Position numbers and translations under genes: made by a program
Notes under the pieces: generated by a model
The model's database searches: none
The model's input: the letters and a program-made list of their open reading frames with translations, nothing else
Told to the model about the DNA's origin: nothing
Shown here: one piece after another, positions 51,141 to 60,637 of the stretch
Layout of the letters: every line of letters starts with the position of its first letter
How positions within the stretch are numbered: the stretch's first letter is position 1
Assembly: GCF_014647655.1 (NCBI RefSeq)
Contig: NZ_BMPP01000002.1
Coordinates: 62,001-126,000, forward strand
DNA length: 64,000 nt
Source: Deinococcus malanensis
GTDB lineage: Bacteria > Deinococcota > Deinococci > Deinococcales > Deinococcaceae
Reading direction: 5' to 3'

Positions 51141-51179
51141 AAGGCCTGCCTGACGATGGAGAGTCTGGCAGGCCTTTTC
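51141..51179 (+). terminator. intrinsic terminator of the sugar ABC operon
   Basis: AAAGGCCTGCC (51141-51151) pairs perfectly with GGCAGGCCTTT (51168-51178), followed by T/C-rich sequence (TTTTCTCT). Confidence 0.8.
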
Positions 51180-51310
51180 TCTGTCAAGATGGGCAACTGA
51201 ACCGGCACTTCAGGCTGCGGCCTGAATGTCCTGGCCTACCAGTGTAGGACGCTTTTCACGTGCCTGGCTTCCAGAACGATGCCAGCTATGGGGCTACCTC
51301 CGCACTGCTT

Positions 51311-51886
51311 TCAGTTCTCTGACCCTGCCACTTCGGGTTTGTATGCGTCCACAATGAGGGAAACAAAGCCCAGGTTCCCGTCGCGGTTGCGGTGATCAAG
51401 CAGGAACGAGCGGTAGATGGGACCGGTGGCCACATCCCAGCCGTGGTAGTGAAAGCGGCCTGCCTCATCGCAGTATTCCAGCAGGTCAACCTCGAAGCCG
51501 GCCGCCTCGAACATCGCCACGAACTCGCGGTAGCCGTACACAACCTGATGATCGGCCGCCGGGTGATCCGCCGGCCCAGGACCCCCGATCTGAACCATCT
51601 GCTGATAATCAGGATCGGGAAAGTGGGCGTCAGGCACAGCGCACCGAAGGAAGCCACCCGGTTTGAGATACGAGAAACACAGTCTGGCGGCTTCCTGGCC
51701 ATCCTGTTCGGTCAGGTGTTCCCAGACGTGCTCACAGAGAAAGGCGTCGGCCCGCCGCTCCCCGAACCACCTTTCAAAACTGGCCGGGTCACGCAGATCG
51801 AGGTGTTCCCGCTGTGTCGGGGTCCAGCCATCCCACGCCTGCCCGCCAGCACCAAGAATCACGCGGAGACCAGTAGCGGTCGACAT
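51311..51886 (-). CDS. SAM-dependent methyltransferase-like protein
   Basis: A 191-residue protein. LRVILGAGGQAWDGW is the glycine loop; HLDLRDPASFERW and FLCEHVWEHLTEQDGQEAA resemble the motif II region of small type-11 methyltransferases (often in glycan clusters), followed by LKPGGFLRCAVPDAHFPD. ATG 51886 is chosen; an earlier start would overlap the M23 gene. The substrate is unknown. Confidence 0.78.
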   Translation of the reverse strand: MSTATGLRVILGAGGQAWDGWTPTQREHLDLRDPASFERWFGERRADAFLCEHVWEHLTEQDGQEAARLCFSYLKPGGFLRCAVPDAHFPDPDYQQMVQIGGPGPADHPAADHQVVYGYREFVAMFEAAGFEVDLLEYCDEAGRFHYHGWDVATGPIYRSFLLDHRNRDGNLGFVSLIVDAYKPEVAGSEN

Positions 51887-51906
51887 TGAGCCCACAGGGT
51901 TGATCT

Positions 51907-52527
51907 TCAGCGGTCCCGCAGTAGGGGAAGCGGATTGATGGCCAGAAAGCGGCAACTCGTGCCCGGGTCATAAGCGGTAAACACCGAAAGGTGCAGGTGG
52001 GCCGGGGTGGCCACCGCGTTGCCACTGTTGCCCACTGTGCCCAAAATGGTGCGGACATTCACCGTCTGCCCCTCACGTAATTCGCGGTTCACCCGGCCCA
52101 GGTGGGCGTAGTAGTAGCGCCGTCCACCGGCACCCAGCACGTAGACCCAGTTTCCGCCGTTGTTGCTGTTGCCAATGCGCCATACCACTCCCGCTGTTGC
52201 GGACCGGACGAAGGTGCCCGGAGCGGCAAACACATCCTGACCGGAATGCTCGCGGGCGCCTTCACGCGGCGCTCCCCAGGTGTCTTCGATATCGCGGACC
52301 CGAACGCCATCAACGGGCATCAGCAGCCTGGAGTCAGGCTCGGCAGGCAGCGTGCGCCCCAGGACCGCCAGATTCTTCAGGGCGCGGTCCCAGTCGGCCT
52401 CACGGGCTGCCGACTCCTTGGGTTCAGGAGGACAGATTGCCGAAGTGTCTTTGGCCCCACTGCCCGGTGTCAGGGTCAGCACAGCACACAGGGCCAGCGA
52501 AGCTGCCAGAGCAGAGAGGAGACGCAC
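51907..52527 (-). CDS. M23 family metallopeptidase
   Basis: A 206-residue exported peptidase. It has a signal peptide (1-25), then the LytM/M23 zinc site: HSGQDVFAAPGTFVRSATAGVV (HxxxD) and the HLHLSV motif, with YYYAHLGRVNRELREGQTV between. Members cut peptidoglycan cross-bridges or, when degenerate, act as regulators; here the zinc ligands look complete. GTG start 6 nt after TAGGCT. Confidence 0.87.
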   Translation of the reverse strand: MRLLSALAASLALCAVLTLTPGSGAKDTSAICPPEPKESAAREADWDRALKNLAVLGRTLPAEPDSRLLMPVDGVRVRDIEDTWGAPREGAREHSGQDVFAAPGTFVRSATAGVVWRIGNSNNGGNWVYVLGAGGRRYYYAHLGRVNRELREGQTVNVRTILGTVGNSGNAVATPAHLHLSVFTAYDPGTSCRFLAINPLPLLRDR

Positions 52528-52533
52528 GCTGTC

Positions 52534-52539
52534 AGCCTA
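52534..52539 (-). promoter_or_regulatory. -10 box of the M23 peptidase gene
   Basis: TAGGCT on the minus strand, 6 nt before the GTG start. Confidence 0.45.
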
Positions 52540-52575
52540 CTGGAGCCCGCCTGCCACCGTGTAGGGTACAGGCGG

Positions 52576-52998
52576 TCAATTGAGCGTGGCCGGACCAACG
52601 GGAAGGTCCTCGCTGGCGTAGGTCGCGGTGAGCTCGCGCAGCAGTTGGCGGGCCAACACCGCCAGTGCTTCGTCAGACACGCTGGTGAGCTGAAACGTGC
52701 CGCTCGGCCCGAACTCCCCATGAAAGGCTGTGCCTGTCCAGCGGATGCGCACCAGCACTTCGCACACGCCCAGGCGCAGCCATCCAGCGTGGAACGCGCC
52801 CAGGGGCAGGGGACGCAACCGGCCCTCCGGATCCTGCACCACGTCTAGCATGACATTGTTCAGGGGCATGCCGGGCCCACCCGCTGTGCGCAGTGCCTGG
52901 TACAGGCCGGTCAGCACGGCTTCACAGGCCTGCTGTTCGGCCTGTCGGTCAGCCGCGTGACGGCGGATCGCGGCCTGGAGTTCGTCAAAGGCACTCAT
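52576..52998 (-). CDS. conserved-looking protein of unknown function (140 aa)
   Basis: A 140-residue soluble protein. A helical start (DELQAAIRRHAADRQAEQQA) is followed by alternating strands (MLDVVQDPEGRL, VLVRIRWTGTAFHGEFG). Codon use is that of a real gene. No motif is recognised and no clear promoter is seen. Confidence 0.55.
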   Translation of the reverse strand: MSAFDELQAAIRRHAADRQAEQQACEAVLTGLYQALRTAGGPGMPLNNVMLDVVQDPEGRLRPLPLGAFHAGWLRLGVCEVLVRIRWTGTAFHGEFGPSGTFQLTSVSDEALAVLARQLLRELTATYASEDLPVGPATLN

Positions 52999-53218
52999 TG
53001 AAGTTCACCCATGATCAGTCACACCATCAAGGTGGCATATCAGCCACTGATCCGGGGCCTGACCCGCGACAGCAACAGGGGAACACCCGAAAGCTAAAGC
53101 AATTCTCTGAATGGTCTGCCTCCAGTGCTCCGCTAATGATGGTCCGGGCCTGCGCAGCGGTCGGTCAACCCCAAGCTCCGGTCCGGCCACCAATCAGACA
53201 CATGTAGGACCTTTATTG

Positions 53219-53246
53219 AAAAAAGGCACCCGCAGCCACGGGTGCC
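53219..53246 (-). terminator. intrinsic terminator of the 85-aa gene
   Basis: On the minus strand GGCACCCG, a 6-nt loop, CGGGTGCC (plus-strand arms 53225-53232 and 53239-53246), then six T (53219-53224). A textbook terminator. Confidence 0.85.
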
Positions 53247-53270
53247 CGGGTACCTGGGGTCTTACTGACC

Positions 53271-53528
53271 TCAATGTTCGTGCTTCGTCGCGTCGTCGGC
53301 CGGCATATGGGTACTGGCGGGGTCGCTGGTGATCATGCTCCCGTTCGAGGCGACATCCTGAGCGTCCAGGCCCAGATCCTGGAACTCGTCGGCCACCCGG
53401 GCCTCGGCCTTCTCCTCGGCACGCATTTCACGGCGCGTGTCGGTGCGTCCCATGAACTGCAGGTCCACATTGCTGATCTCGTCCTCGGAACGGGATGTCT
53501 GCGGTTTCTGGTCGTCGTCGTGGGTCAT
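53271..53528 (-). CDS. small acidic, His-rich-tailed protein (85 aa)
   Basis: An 85-residue hydrophilic protein (THDDDQKPQTSRSEDE..., charged helix RREMRAEEKAEARVADEF, ending DDATKHEH). It is probably intrinsically disordered in part. ATG 53528 is set by a TACCGT box 6 nt upstream; the intact terminator behind it supports real expression. Function unknown; such charged small proteins are common in desiccation-tolerant bacteria, but that link is only a guess. Confidence 0.6.
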   Translation of the reverse strand: MTHDDDQKPQTSRSEDEISNVDLQFMGRTDTRREMRAEEKAEARVADEFQDLGLDAQDVASNGSMITSDPASTHMPADDATKHEH

Positions 53529-53534
53529 GCCTGT

Positions 53535-53540
53535 ACGGTA
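53535..53540 (-). promoter_or_regulatory. -10 box of the 85-aa gene
   Basis: TACCGT on the minus strand, 6 nt before ATG 53528. Confidence 0.4.
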
Positions 53541-53622
53541 GCAGCGGTCTGTCACAGCCACCTGAGCACTTCCTTTATGCCTGCTGCGGGCGGCTTTCAC
53601 CTACCTTCACTCGCCTGCGGGT

Positions 53623-54744
53623 TCAGGCACCCAGCCGCAGCACACTCTGATTTCCGCGCAGCACATAAACCAGTACCCCAGCTCCGGCCAGCACTCCAGC
53701 CTGGCGCTCCAGCTCCCGGATGGTTTCAGGAGCTCCGGCCCACTGCCGGCGCGGTTTTTCACCGGGTTCCAGGTAAAAACCTTCCGGCATGGCCACGATA
53801 ACGACCCGGCTGGCCGTGGCACGGGCCCGCATGGCCTGTTCCACCAGGGCAGGGCCAGCTGTTGCAGTCAGGATGATCAGATTGCCACCGGGACGCGTGG
53901 CCGGAATCACGGGGGGGCCCGCCTCGGGCTGGAGCCGTGCCAGATGCAGCAATGCCGCATGCTGGGCATCCGCGCCGCGGCCCGCCACGGTGATGCCTGC
54001 CTGCGAAGCTACCGCCATGGGCAGGTCCATCGACACAGCTTCCCGCACCAGACTGGCGGCCAGACGCACGGCGCTCTCGGTGTAGGTGGATCCCCCGAAG
54101 GTGGTGTCCAGATACACCGTGAGGCTGCTCGCGGCAGTCCGCTCCAGTTCACGGACGGTCAGGGTCCCGGTACGGGCGGACAGGCGCCAGTGAATTCGTC
54201 CTGGCGAATCGCCGGTCTGGTATTCCCGCGCGCCCCGCAGGCTGATCGGGTCGTCGAGCCCCAGGGTGCGGCTCAGGTGCCCTTCGCTGAGGAGTGGCCG
54301 CAGCAGGTCGGGAAGCATCAGGCCGTGGGTTCCGGGAAAGACCTCCAGGCGGGTCGGCACGCTCAGGGTCACCTGACGCCAGAACAGCCCCAACGGGTCG
54401 GCCCAGCGTACAGTCACGACAGGCCAGTCATACACCCCACGGGAATTGAGGGTCAGGGTGGTCTCCCAGCTGTGTTCACGGGTACCCAGCAGTTCACCAC
54501 TGAACACTGGCAGCAGGTCGGGAACCACACTGCGGGGCAGCGCGTCTTCGACGTGATAGCGCATCGGCAGACGGCTTCTGACCAGCACCTGCAGGTCCAG
54601 CCGGACCCGCGTCCCCTGAAACCCGCTGGGCGGCAGCACACGCGTCAGGGTCACCAGCGGCGGAGTGCGGTACAGGACCCAGAGCAGGCCTGCCAGGGCA
54701 GAGAGCAGCGCAGCCCACAGCGCCCAGGTCAGCACGAGGGACAC
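53623..54744 (-). CDS. DUF58 domain-containing protein
   Basis: A 373-residue protein with two N-terminal helices and the DUF58 core DDPISLRGAREYQTGDSPGRIHW, then LSARTGTLTVRELERT. A von Willebrand-like tail with YLDTTF follows. DUF58 proteins work with MoxR ATPases, probably in metal-protein or envelope complex assembly. It sits 3 nt after the moxR stop, last in a three-gene operon. Confidence 0.88.
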   Translation of the reverse strand: MSLVLTWALWAALLSALAGLLWVLYRTPPLVTLTRVLPPSGFQGTRVRLDLQVLVRSRLPMRYHVEDALPRSVVPDLLPVFSGELLGTREHSWETTLTLNSRGVYDWPVVTVRWADPLGLFWRQVTLSVPTRLEVFPGTHGLMLPDLLRPLLSEGHLSRTLGLDDPISLRGAREYQTGDSPGRIHWRLSARTGTLTVRELERTAASSLTVYLDTTFGGSTYTESAVRLAASLVREAVSMDLPMAVASQAGITVAGRGADAQHAALLHLARLQPEAGPPVIPATRPGGNLIILTATAGPALVEQAMRARATASRVVIVAMPEGFYLEPGEKPRRQWAGAPETIRELERQAGVLAGAGVLVYVLRGNQSVLRLGA

Positions 54745-54747
54745 GGC

Positions 54748-55737
54748 TCAGCCCCGGGCAGAAACAGGGGCAGTGGTCTGGCCCTCGTGCTGCTGATTCT
54801 CGACAGGCACCGGCTCGGCTTTCAGCACATCCTGCACGACCCGCTCTGCAGGATGGCCCTGCAGCCTCGCCTCGATGTTCAGGCTCAGGCGGTGGGCCAG
54901 CACACCGGGGGCAGCACGCTGCACGTCGTCCGGAGTGACGAACTGGCGACCTTCCAGCCAGGCGAACGCCTGGGCCACGCCCTGCAGCGCGAGGCTCGCA
55001 CGGGGACCCCCGCCCAGCGCAACCACAGGATGCTCGCGGGTGCGGCGCACCAATCCGGCGATATAGCGCCGCAGATCCCCGGACACGAACACCTCACGGA
55101 CCTGCGCCTGAGCCTGCAGCAGTTCGGCGGGGGTCGTTACTGCACCAAGCGTGTGAATGGGGTGCTCACCCTGGAGGCGGTCCAGCAGGCGGACTTCCTC
55201 CTCCAGCGTGGGATACCCCACCGAGAGCCGCAGCAGAAAACGGTCGAGCTGCGCTTCCGGCAGACGGTAGGTGCCCTCGTGTTCCACCGGGTTCTGGGTG
55301 GCGATGACCACAAAGGGTGAGGCCAACCGGTGCGTGACGCCAGACTCGGTGACCTGTCCTTCACCCATGGCCTCAAGCAGCGCGGACTGCGTCTTGGGGG
55401 TGGCACGGTTGATCTCGTCGGCCAGCAGGACTCCGGTAAAGATCGGGCCAGGCACGAAGTCGAACTCTCCCGTGGCCGGGCGGTAGACACTGACGCCGGT
55501 CACGTCTCCGGGCAACAGGTCAGGGGTGAACTGCACCCGGCGGAAGGTCAGGCCCAGGCTGGCGGCCAGCGCGCGGGCCAGCATGGTCTTGCCGGTGCCC
55601 GGGGCGTCTTCGAGCAGCACGTGACCGCCAGCCAGGACGCCGGCCAGTGCCTGGCGGGTGACCTCGTCCTTGCCGACCAGCACACGGGCAACATTGTCAA
55701 GCACACGGGAAGCGAAGGTAGATGTCTGGATGGTCAT
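54748..55737 (-). CDS. MoxR family AAA+ ATPase
   Basis: A 329-residue AAA+ chaperone-like ATPase. Walker A is EDAPGTGKTMLARALA (near residue 38), Walker B/sensor GVLLADEINRATPKTQSALLEAM, sensor 1 VIATQNPVEHEGTY and PEAQLDRFL. It is the motor of the DUF58/DUF4129 system and overlaps the upstream gene by 4 nt. Confidence 0.92.
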   Translation of the reverse strand: MTIQTSTFASRVLDNVARVLVGKDEVTRQALAGVLAGGHVLLEDAPGTGKTMLARALAASLGLTFRRVQFTPDLLPGDVTGVSVYRPATGEFDFVPGPIFTGVLLADEINRATPKTQSALLEAMGEGQVTESGVTHRLASPFVVIATQNPVEHEGTYRLPEAQLDRFLLRLSVGYPTLEEEVRLLDRLQGEHPIHTLGAVTTPAELLQAQAQVREVFVSGDLRRYIAGLVRRTREHPVVALGGGPRASLALQGVAQAFAWLEGRQFVTPDDVQRAAPGVLAHRLSLNIEARLQGHPAERVVQDVLKAEPVPVENQQHEGQTTAPVSARG

Positions 55738-57221
55738 AGGGACTCCTTGGAGTTGGTAGGTAGTTCAGGGGGCAGGTCAGTGAGGTCATCCGGGCCAAGC
55801 TGGGGAAGGGTACTCAGGGCGCGGGTCAGTTCTGCTACGGCCGCCTCAGCCTGATCCGCGTCCTCTTCAGTCACGCGTCCGCCGTAGCGCACCGGTTCAT
55901 ACGCGCTGGCCAGCGTCGTCAGGGCGCCGGCCATGACAGGGTCGCGGGCTCCCAACCGGGCTGCATAGCCTGCCGGGGTCTCGGCAGGTCCTCGGCCCCG
56001 ACCTGAGAAGCTCAGGGCTTCTTCCGCTTGGCGGTAGGCAATTCGAACACGGTGAAGGGCTTCCTGCTGCGCTGCCGGCATTGTGGCCCCGGCGTCATCG
56101 TCCGGAAAGGGCTTGCTTTGGGAGCCAACCGTGCCAAAGCCACGGCGAAGGCGTGCAACGACAGCCACCAGCAGCAAGGCAGTGAAGGCCAGGGCCAGCC
56201 AGAGCTGAAACTGCATCACCCGGGTCAGGTCGAGGGAACGGGCTGGAGTCGCTCTGGACATGCTGTCAGCCATACGGCCCAACTTTTCAAAGACATCCAT
56301 GCCCCCTGCTCCTGTCGCGTCGCCTCCAGGGTTAAGCAGGACGGCGACAACCAGCCACACAGCCCCGGTCAGCAGGAGGCTCAGGGCCATCAGTACCTCG
56401 GCCGGATGGCGGCGCTGGCCCGACCCACGCAACGTAGGGCGCAGCAACAGGGCCAGGCCCAGGGCCAGCAGGGCTCCCGCGAAACTCAGGAAGGTCAGCG
56501 GAGTAAGCAGTCTGGAGGTCTCGAGCCGAAGCTCAAAAGGTTTTTCGGCCACATCCTCTATGGCTGATGATGCTGCCCCGGAGGCATCCGGAGCGGTGGT
56601 CTGGGGCCTGCCCTGAGGCGCATCGGACCCGGCCGCACCGGGGTTCCCGGCCAGGCGGCTGGTCAGCCAGGAGGAATTGGCCTGCGGCAGCGCCGTGGCA
56701 ACCAACAGGCCGGCGACCAGCGCTGCCACTCCCCACGACCACACCCGCCGGTCCTGGACCCGGTCCGGGCGCCGGTCATCCGGTCCCGGACGCGCGGCAA
56801 GTCCACCAGCCAGGGCCAGCAGCAAGAGGGGCTGTGGAGCCAGCAGCCCAGTGACCAGCACTGGCCATAAGCCCCGGCGTCCACCATCCTGCAGGGTCTG
56901 CGCTCCCAGATTCAGGGCCACACCAGCCAGGGTCGAGATGATGTAGGACACCGCCAGCACGACCAGGGTAGCCAGACCCCCCTGCAAGGCAACAGGAAAG
57001 CCAGCTATAGCGGTGATGGCCGTTAACAGCAGCGTCAGCATCAGCCGCAGCTGGGCCCACATGGGGCTGCGCACACCCAGTGCATACACCAAGCACAGGG
57101 CCAGGCAGGTCCAGACCGGCATGATGCCCAGGAGGGCCAGGGGCAGCAGAGCCAGACCGTAAGCCCGCCAGTGCCTGATGGCAGAGGTTTCCTCAGTAGT
57201 GGAAAAGGCGCCGGCCGTCAT
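55734..57221 (-). CDS. DUF4129-type membrane protein
   Basis: A 495-residue protein with about five or six N-terminal hydrophobic helices, a periplasmic Pro/Gly/Ser-rich loop, another helix pair, and a C-terminal DUF4129-like domain (EALHRVRIAYRQAEEALSFSG, AGYAARLGARDPVMAGALTTLASAYEPVRYGG). Start: ATG 57221 is preferred over GTG 57257 because a 15-codon leaderless ORF ends exactly on this ATG (ATGA). First gene of the operon with moxR and the DUF58 gene. Confidence 0.8.
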   Translation of the reverse strand: MTAGAFSTTEETSAIRHWRAYGLALLPLALLGIMPVWTCLALCLVYALGVRSPMWAQLRLMLTLLLTAITAIAGFPVALQGGLATLVVLAVSYIISTLAGVALNLGAQTLQDGGRRGLWPVLVTGLLAPQPLLLLALAGGLAARPGPDDRRPDRVQDRRVWSWGVAALVAGLLVATALPQANSSWLTSRLAGNPGAAGSDAPQGRPQTTAPDASGAASSAIEDVAEKPFELRLETSRLLTPLTFLSFAGALLALGLALLLRPTLRGSGQRRHPAEVLMALSLLLTGAVWLVVAVLLNPGGDATGAGGMDVFEKLGRMADSMSRATPARSLDLTRVMQFQLWLALAFTALLLVAVVARLRRGFGTVGSQSKPFPDDDAGATMPAAQQEALHRVRIAYRQAEEALSFSGRGRGPAETPAGYAARLGARDPVMAGALTTLASAYEPVRYGGRVTEEDADQAEAAVAELTRALSTLPQLGPDDLTDLPPELPTNSKESL

Positions 57222-57265
57222 GGCGAGGCTTCCCGGCAGGCGGGGGGCGGCAGACACAGGGGCAT
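57218..57265 (-). CDS. 15-codon leaderless upstream ORF of the DUF4129-moxR-DUF58 operon
   Basis: On the minus strand, 7 nt after TAAACT, ATG opens MPLCLPPPACREASP and ends in TGA. The TGA overlaps the ATG of the next gene (ATGA). No good RBS precedes that gene. It contains a run of prolines, which could slow ribosomes. Coding evidence is positional only. Confidence 0.45.
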   Translation of the reverse strand: MPLCLPPPACREASP

Positions 57266-57272
57266 TCCCCGC

Positions 57273-57278
57273 AGTTTA
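57273..57278 (-). promoter_or_regulatory. -10 box of the DUF4129-moxR-DUF58 operon
   Basis: TAAACT on the minus strand, 7 nt before the ATG of the upstream ORF. Confidence 0.5.
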
Positions 57279-57308
57279 GCGGCTGCATTGCCCTCCCAGA
57301 AGCAATGT

Positions 57309-57333
57309 TGCCCCGGACGCAGTGTCCGGGGCA
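57309..57333 (-). terminator. hairpin downstream of rpoD
   Basis: A perfect 10-bp stem, TGCCCCGGAC (57309-57318) with GTCCGGGGCA (57324-57333) and a 5-nt loop, 22 bp past the rpoD stop. No T-tract. Confidence 0.6.
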
Positions 57334-57354
57334 GACAGAGTGGAGCTGGAAAGC

Positions 57355-59031
<1,677 letters not shown>

Positions 59032-59092
59032 GCGGCCTCCTGCGGAACGGGATATGATCGGAACTTCGGTGCCTCGGCGGTCTCTGGACGCA

Positions 59093-59098
59093 AATATA
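59093..59098 (-). promoter_or_regulatory. possible -10 box of rpoD
   Basis: TATATT on the minus strand, about 60 nt before the rpoD ATG; no clear -35. Confidence 0.3.
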
Positions 59099-59215
59099 GG
59101 GGCCGGGGAGCGGAGCGCGTAATTCTAGCAAACCCGCCCGGTTCACCACAGGCCTGGAGCTCATAAGTCCAGAACAAGCTTTATACGCGGTCTGGCCCCT
59201 GCGGGTTCCCGGCAC

Positions 59216-60424
59216 TCAGGCGGGCCGGGTGGAGGAAAGGACCTTGAACCCTCCGGCCCGGACCAGTTCACGGGTCTGGCCGACGCCCTGCATGGCCGGC
59301 TCATAGGGCAGCGGCTCATTGGCCACCAGATACAGGGTGCCTCCAGGATTCAGCCGGCGGGCAGCAGCCGCGATAAATTCCCGGGCCACGTCCAGCACGA
59401 CCCCACGGCCCACGTGAAAAGGCGGATTGGTCAGGATCACGTCGAAGGTCCGCTCACCCAGCTCGGCGTCCACGTCACTGTGCACGACCTCACCCGTCAG
59501 GCTGCTGGCCACCAGGGTGGCTTGGGCGCTGCGCACACTGAGCAGGTCTCCGTCCACCAGCGTCGCCTGCGCCCCGCGGAGGGCTGCCCAGGCCCCGATC
59601 AGGCCGGCACCGCAGCCCAGGTCCAGGACGCGGCGGCCATGCAGTTCCAGTTCCGAGAGGTGGTCGAGCAGCAGGGTGGTCGCTTTGTCGGGTTTCGCCG
59701 CACTGAACACCCCAGGCAGGCCCACCACCTTGACGCCGTAGGCCTCGTACCCTTCGGGCTCCGGATACACCGGAGTCGGCCCGGGACGGCGGATCAGGCG
59801 CGCCACCCGCATGCCACCATCGCGGGCAATGGTCTCGCCCGAGCCGAAGGCATTGCCCGCAGCCCGCACATAGCGGTCAAAGCCCTTATCCCGGTCGCCC
59901 GCCAGATACAGGGTCCCGCCAGGTGGCGTGCAGGCGTGCGCCCAGGCCACCTGACTGAGGGCGTAGGCGTTGCCACGGTCGCCCGCCAGAACCATTGCGA
60001 TGGTGCGGGCCCGGATGGGCCAGCGCTCCGGCAGAGCGTCACCAGGTACCGCAGCACAGGTGTCGTAGCCCGCCGCAGTCAGGACACTGAGTGCCGCAGC
60101 GCTGCCTTCCACCGCGCGGAGGGTCACACCACTCAGGCTGCCGATCAGCCCCCCCATGGCCGTGAGGTCCAGCACGTCACCACGCACCTTGTCCTTGCGC
60201 ATGGTCTGCGCGAGCAGGGCCTGTGCCCCGTCTACCTCCGGAAACCCGCGCACCCCGGGTTTGGTCATGGCTCTCAGATGTTCAAGCCGGCCGGGCAGCA
60301 GGGCCGGGCGCGGTGTGAAGTACCCCTCGGCCGGCACTGGTTCCACGGGCCGGACCGAAGTATGGCGCGGCGGCGCGTCCTGACTGCGCGAGATTCTGAT
60401 TTTCTGTCTGCGTCCACCCGTCAT
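59216..60424 (-). CDS. RsmC/RlmG-like rRNA guanine-N2 methyltransferase
   Basis: A 402-residue protein with an inactive N-terminal Rossmann-like half and a C-terminal catalytic half, as in RsmC. The catalytic half has the SAM loop VLDLGCGAGLIGAWAA (near residue 268) and the TNPPFH motif for N2-guanine methylation. YAYGVKVVGLPGVFS is the linker motif of the family. Likely target is 16S or 23S rRNA. AAGGAAAG lies 7-14 nt before the ATG, and a 21-codon ORF lies upstream. Confidence 0.85.
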   Translation of the reverse strand: MTGGRRQKIRISRSQDAPPRHTSVRPVEPVPAEGYFTPRPALLPGRLEHLRAMTKPGVRGFPEVDGAQALLAQTMRKDKVRGDVLDLTAMGGLIGSLSGVTLRAVEGSAAALSVLTAAGYDTCAAVPGDALPERWPIRARTIAMVLAGDRGNAYALSQVAWAHACTPPGGTLYLAGDRDKGFDRYVRAAGNAFGSGETIARDGGMRVARLIRRPGPTPVYPEPEGYEAYGVKVVGLPGVFSAAKPDKATTLLLDHLSELELHGRRVLDLGCGAGLIGAWAALRGAQATLVDGDLLSVRSAQATLVASSLTGEVVHSDVDAELGERTFDVILTNPPFHVGRGVVLDVAREFIAAAARRLNPGGTLYLVANEPLPYEPAMQGVGQTRELVRAGGFKVLSSTRPA

Positions 60425-60439
60425 CTGCTCTTTCCTTTA

Positions 60440-60505
60440 TCACAGGTGCATGGGCCGGGTCACAGACACGCAGGGCCAGGAAGGTAAAGGCGGCCTTACA
60501 GGCAT
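60440..60505 (-). CDS. 21-codon leaderless upstream ORF of the rsmC-like gene
   Basis: On the minus strand, 7 nt after TAGGAT, ATG opens MPVRPPLPSWPCVSVTRPM and two more residues, ending in TGA 15 nt before the rsmC-like ATG. The gap holds that gene's RBS. Proline-rich. Positional evidence only. Confidence 0.4.
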   Translation of the reverse strand: MPVRPPLPSWPCVSVTRPMHL

Positions 60506-60512
60506 CCAATGA

Positions 60513-60518
60513 ATCCTA
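60513..60518 (-). promoter_or_regulatory. -10 box upstream of the rsmC-like gene
   Basis: TAGGAT on the minus strand, 7 nt before the ATG of the 21-codon ORF. Confidence 0.45.
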
Positions 60519-60557
60519 GAAGTCCAGGACTAAGCTGAAGATGTCCCACAATTATTG

Positions 60558-60608
60558 CCGACCGGGTGAAGTCGGTTTTACCGCCCCGCACGACAGGCGG
60601 GGCTTTTT
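60558..60608 (+). ncRNA. orphan hairpin plus intrinsic terminator, possible small RNA end
   Basis: On the plus strand CCGAC/GTCGG (60558-60562 and 60571-60575) is followed by GCCCCGC (60583-60589), a 7-nt loop, GCGGGGC (60597-60603) and TTTTT (60604-60608). All neighbouring genes are on the minus strand, so this terminator serves no known gene. It would fit the 3' end of a short plus-strand RNA starting in 60500-60550. A second reading is that the stem ends the PaaK-like gene on the minus strand, but the T-tract faces the other way. Confidence 0.4.
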
Positions 60609-60637
60609 ATGGAGTATCGGCGGCACTGCCATCTGGC

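Noticed and set aside
52999..53218. Short frames in the gap before the 85-aa gene
   Set aside because: No RBS, no -10 box at the right spacing and no motif; treated as empty apart from the terminator at its right end.
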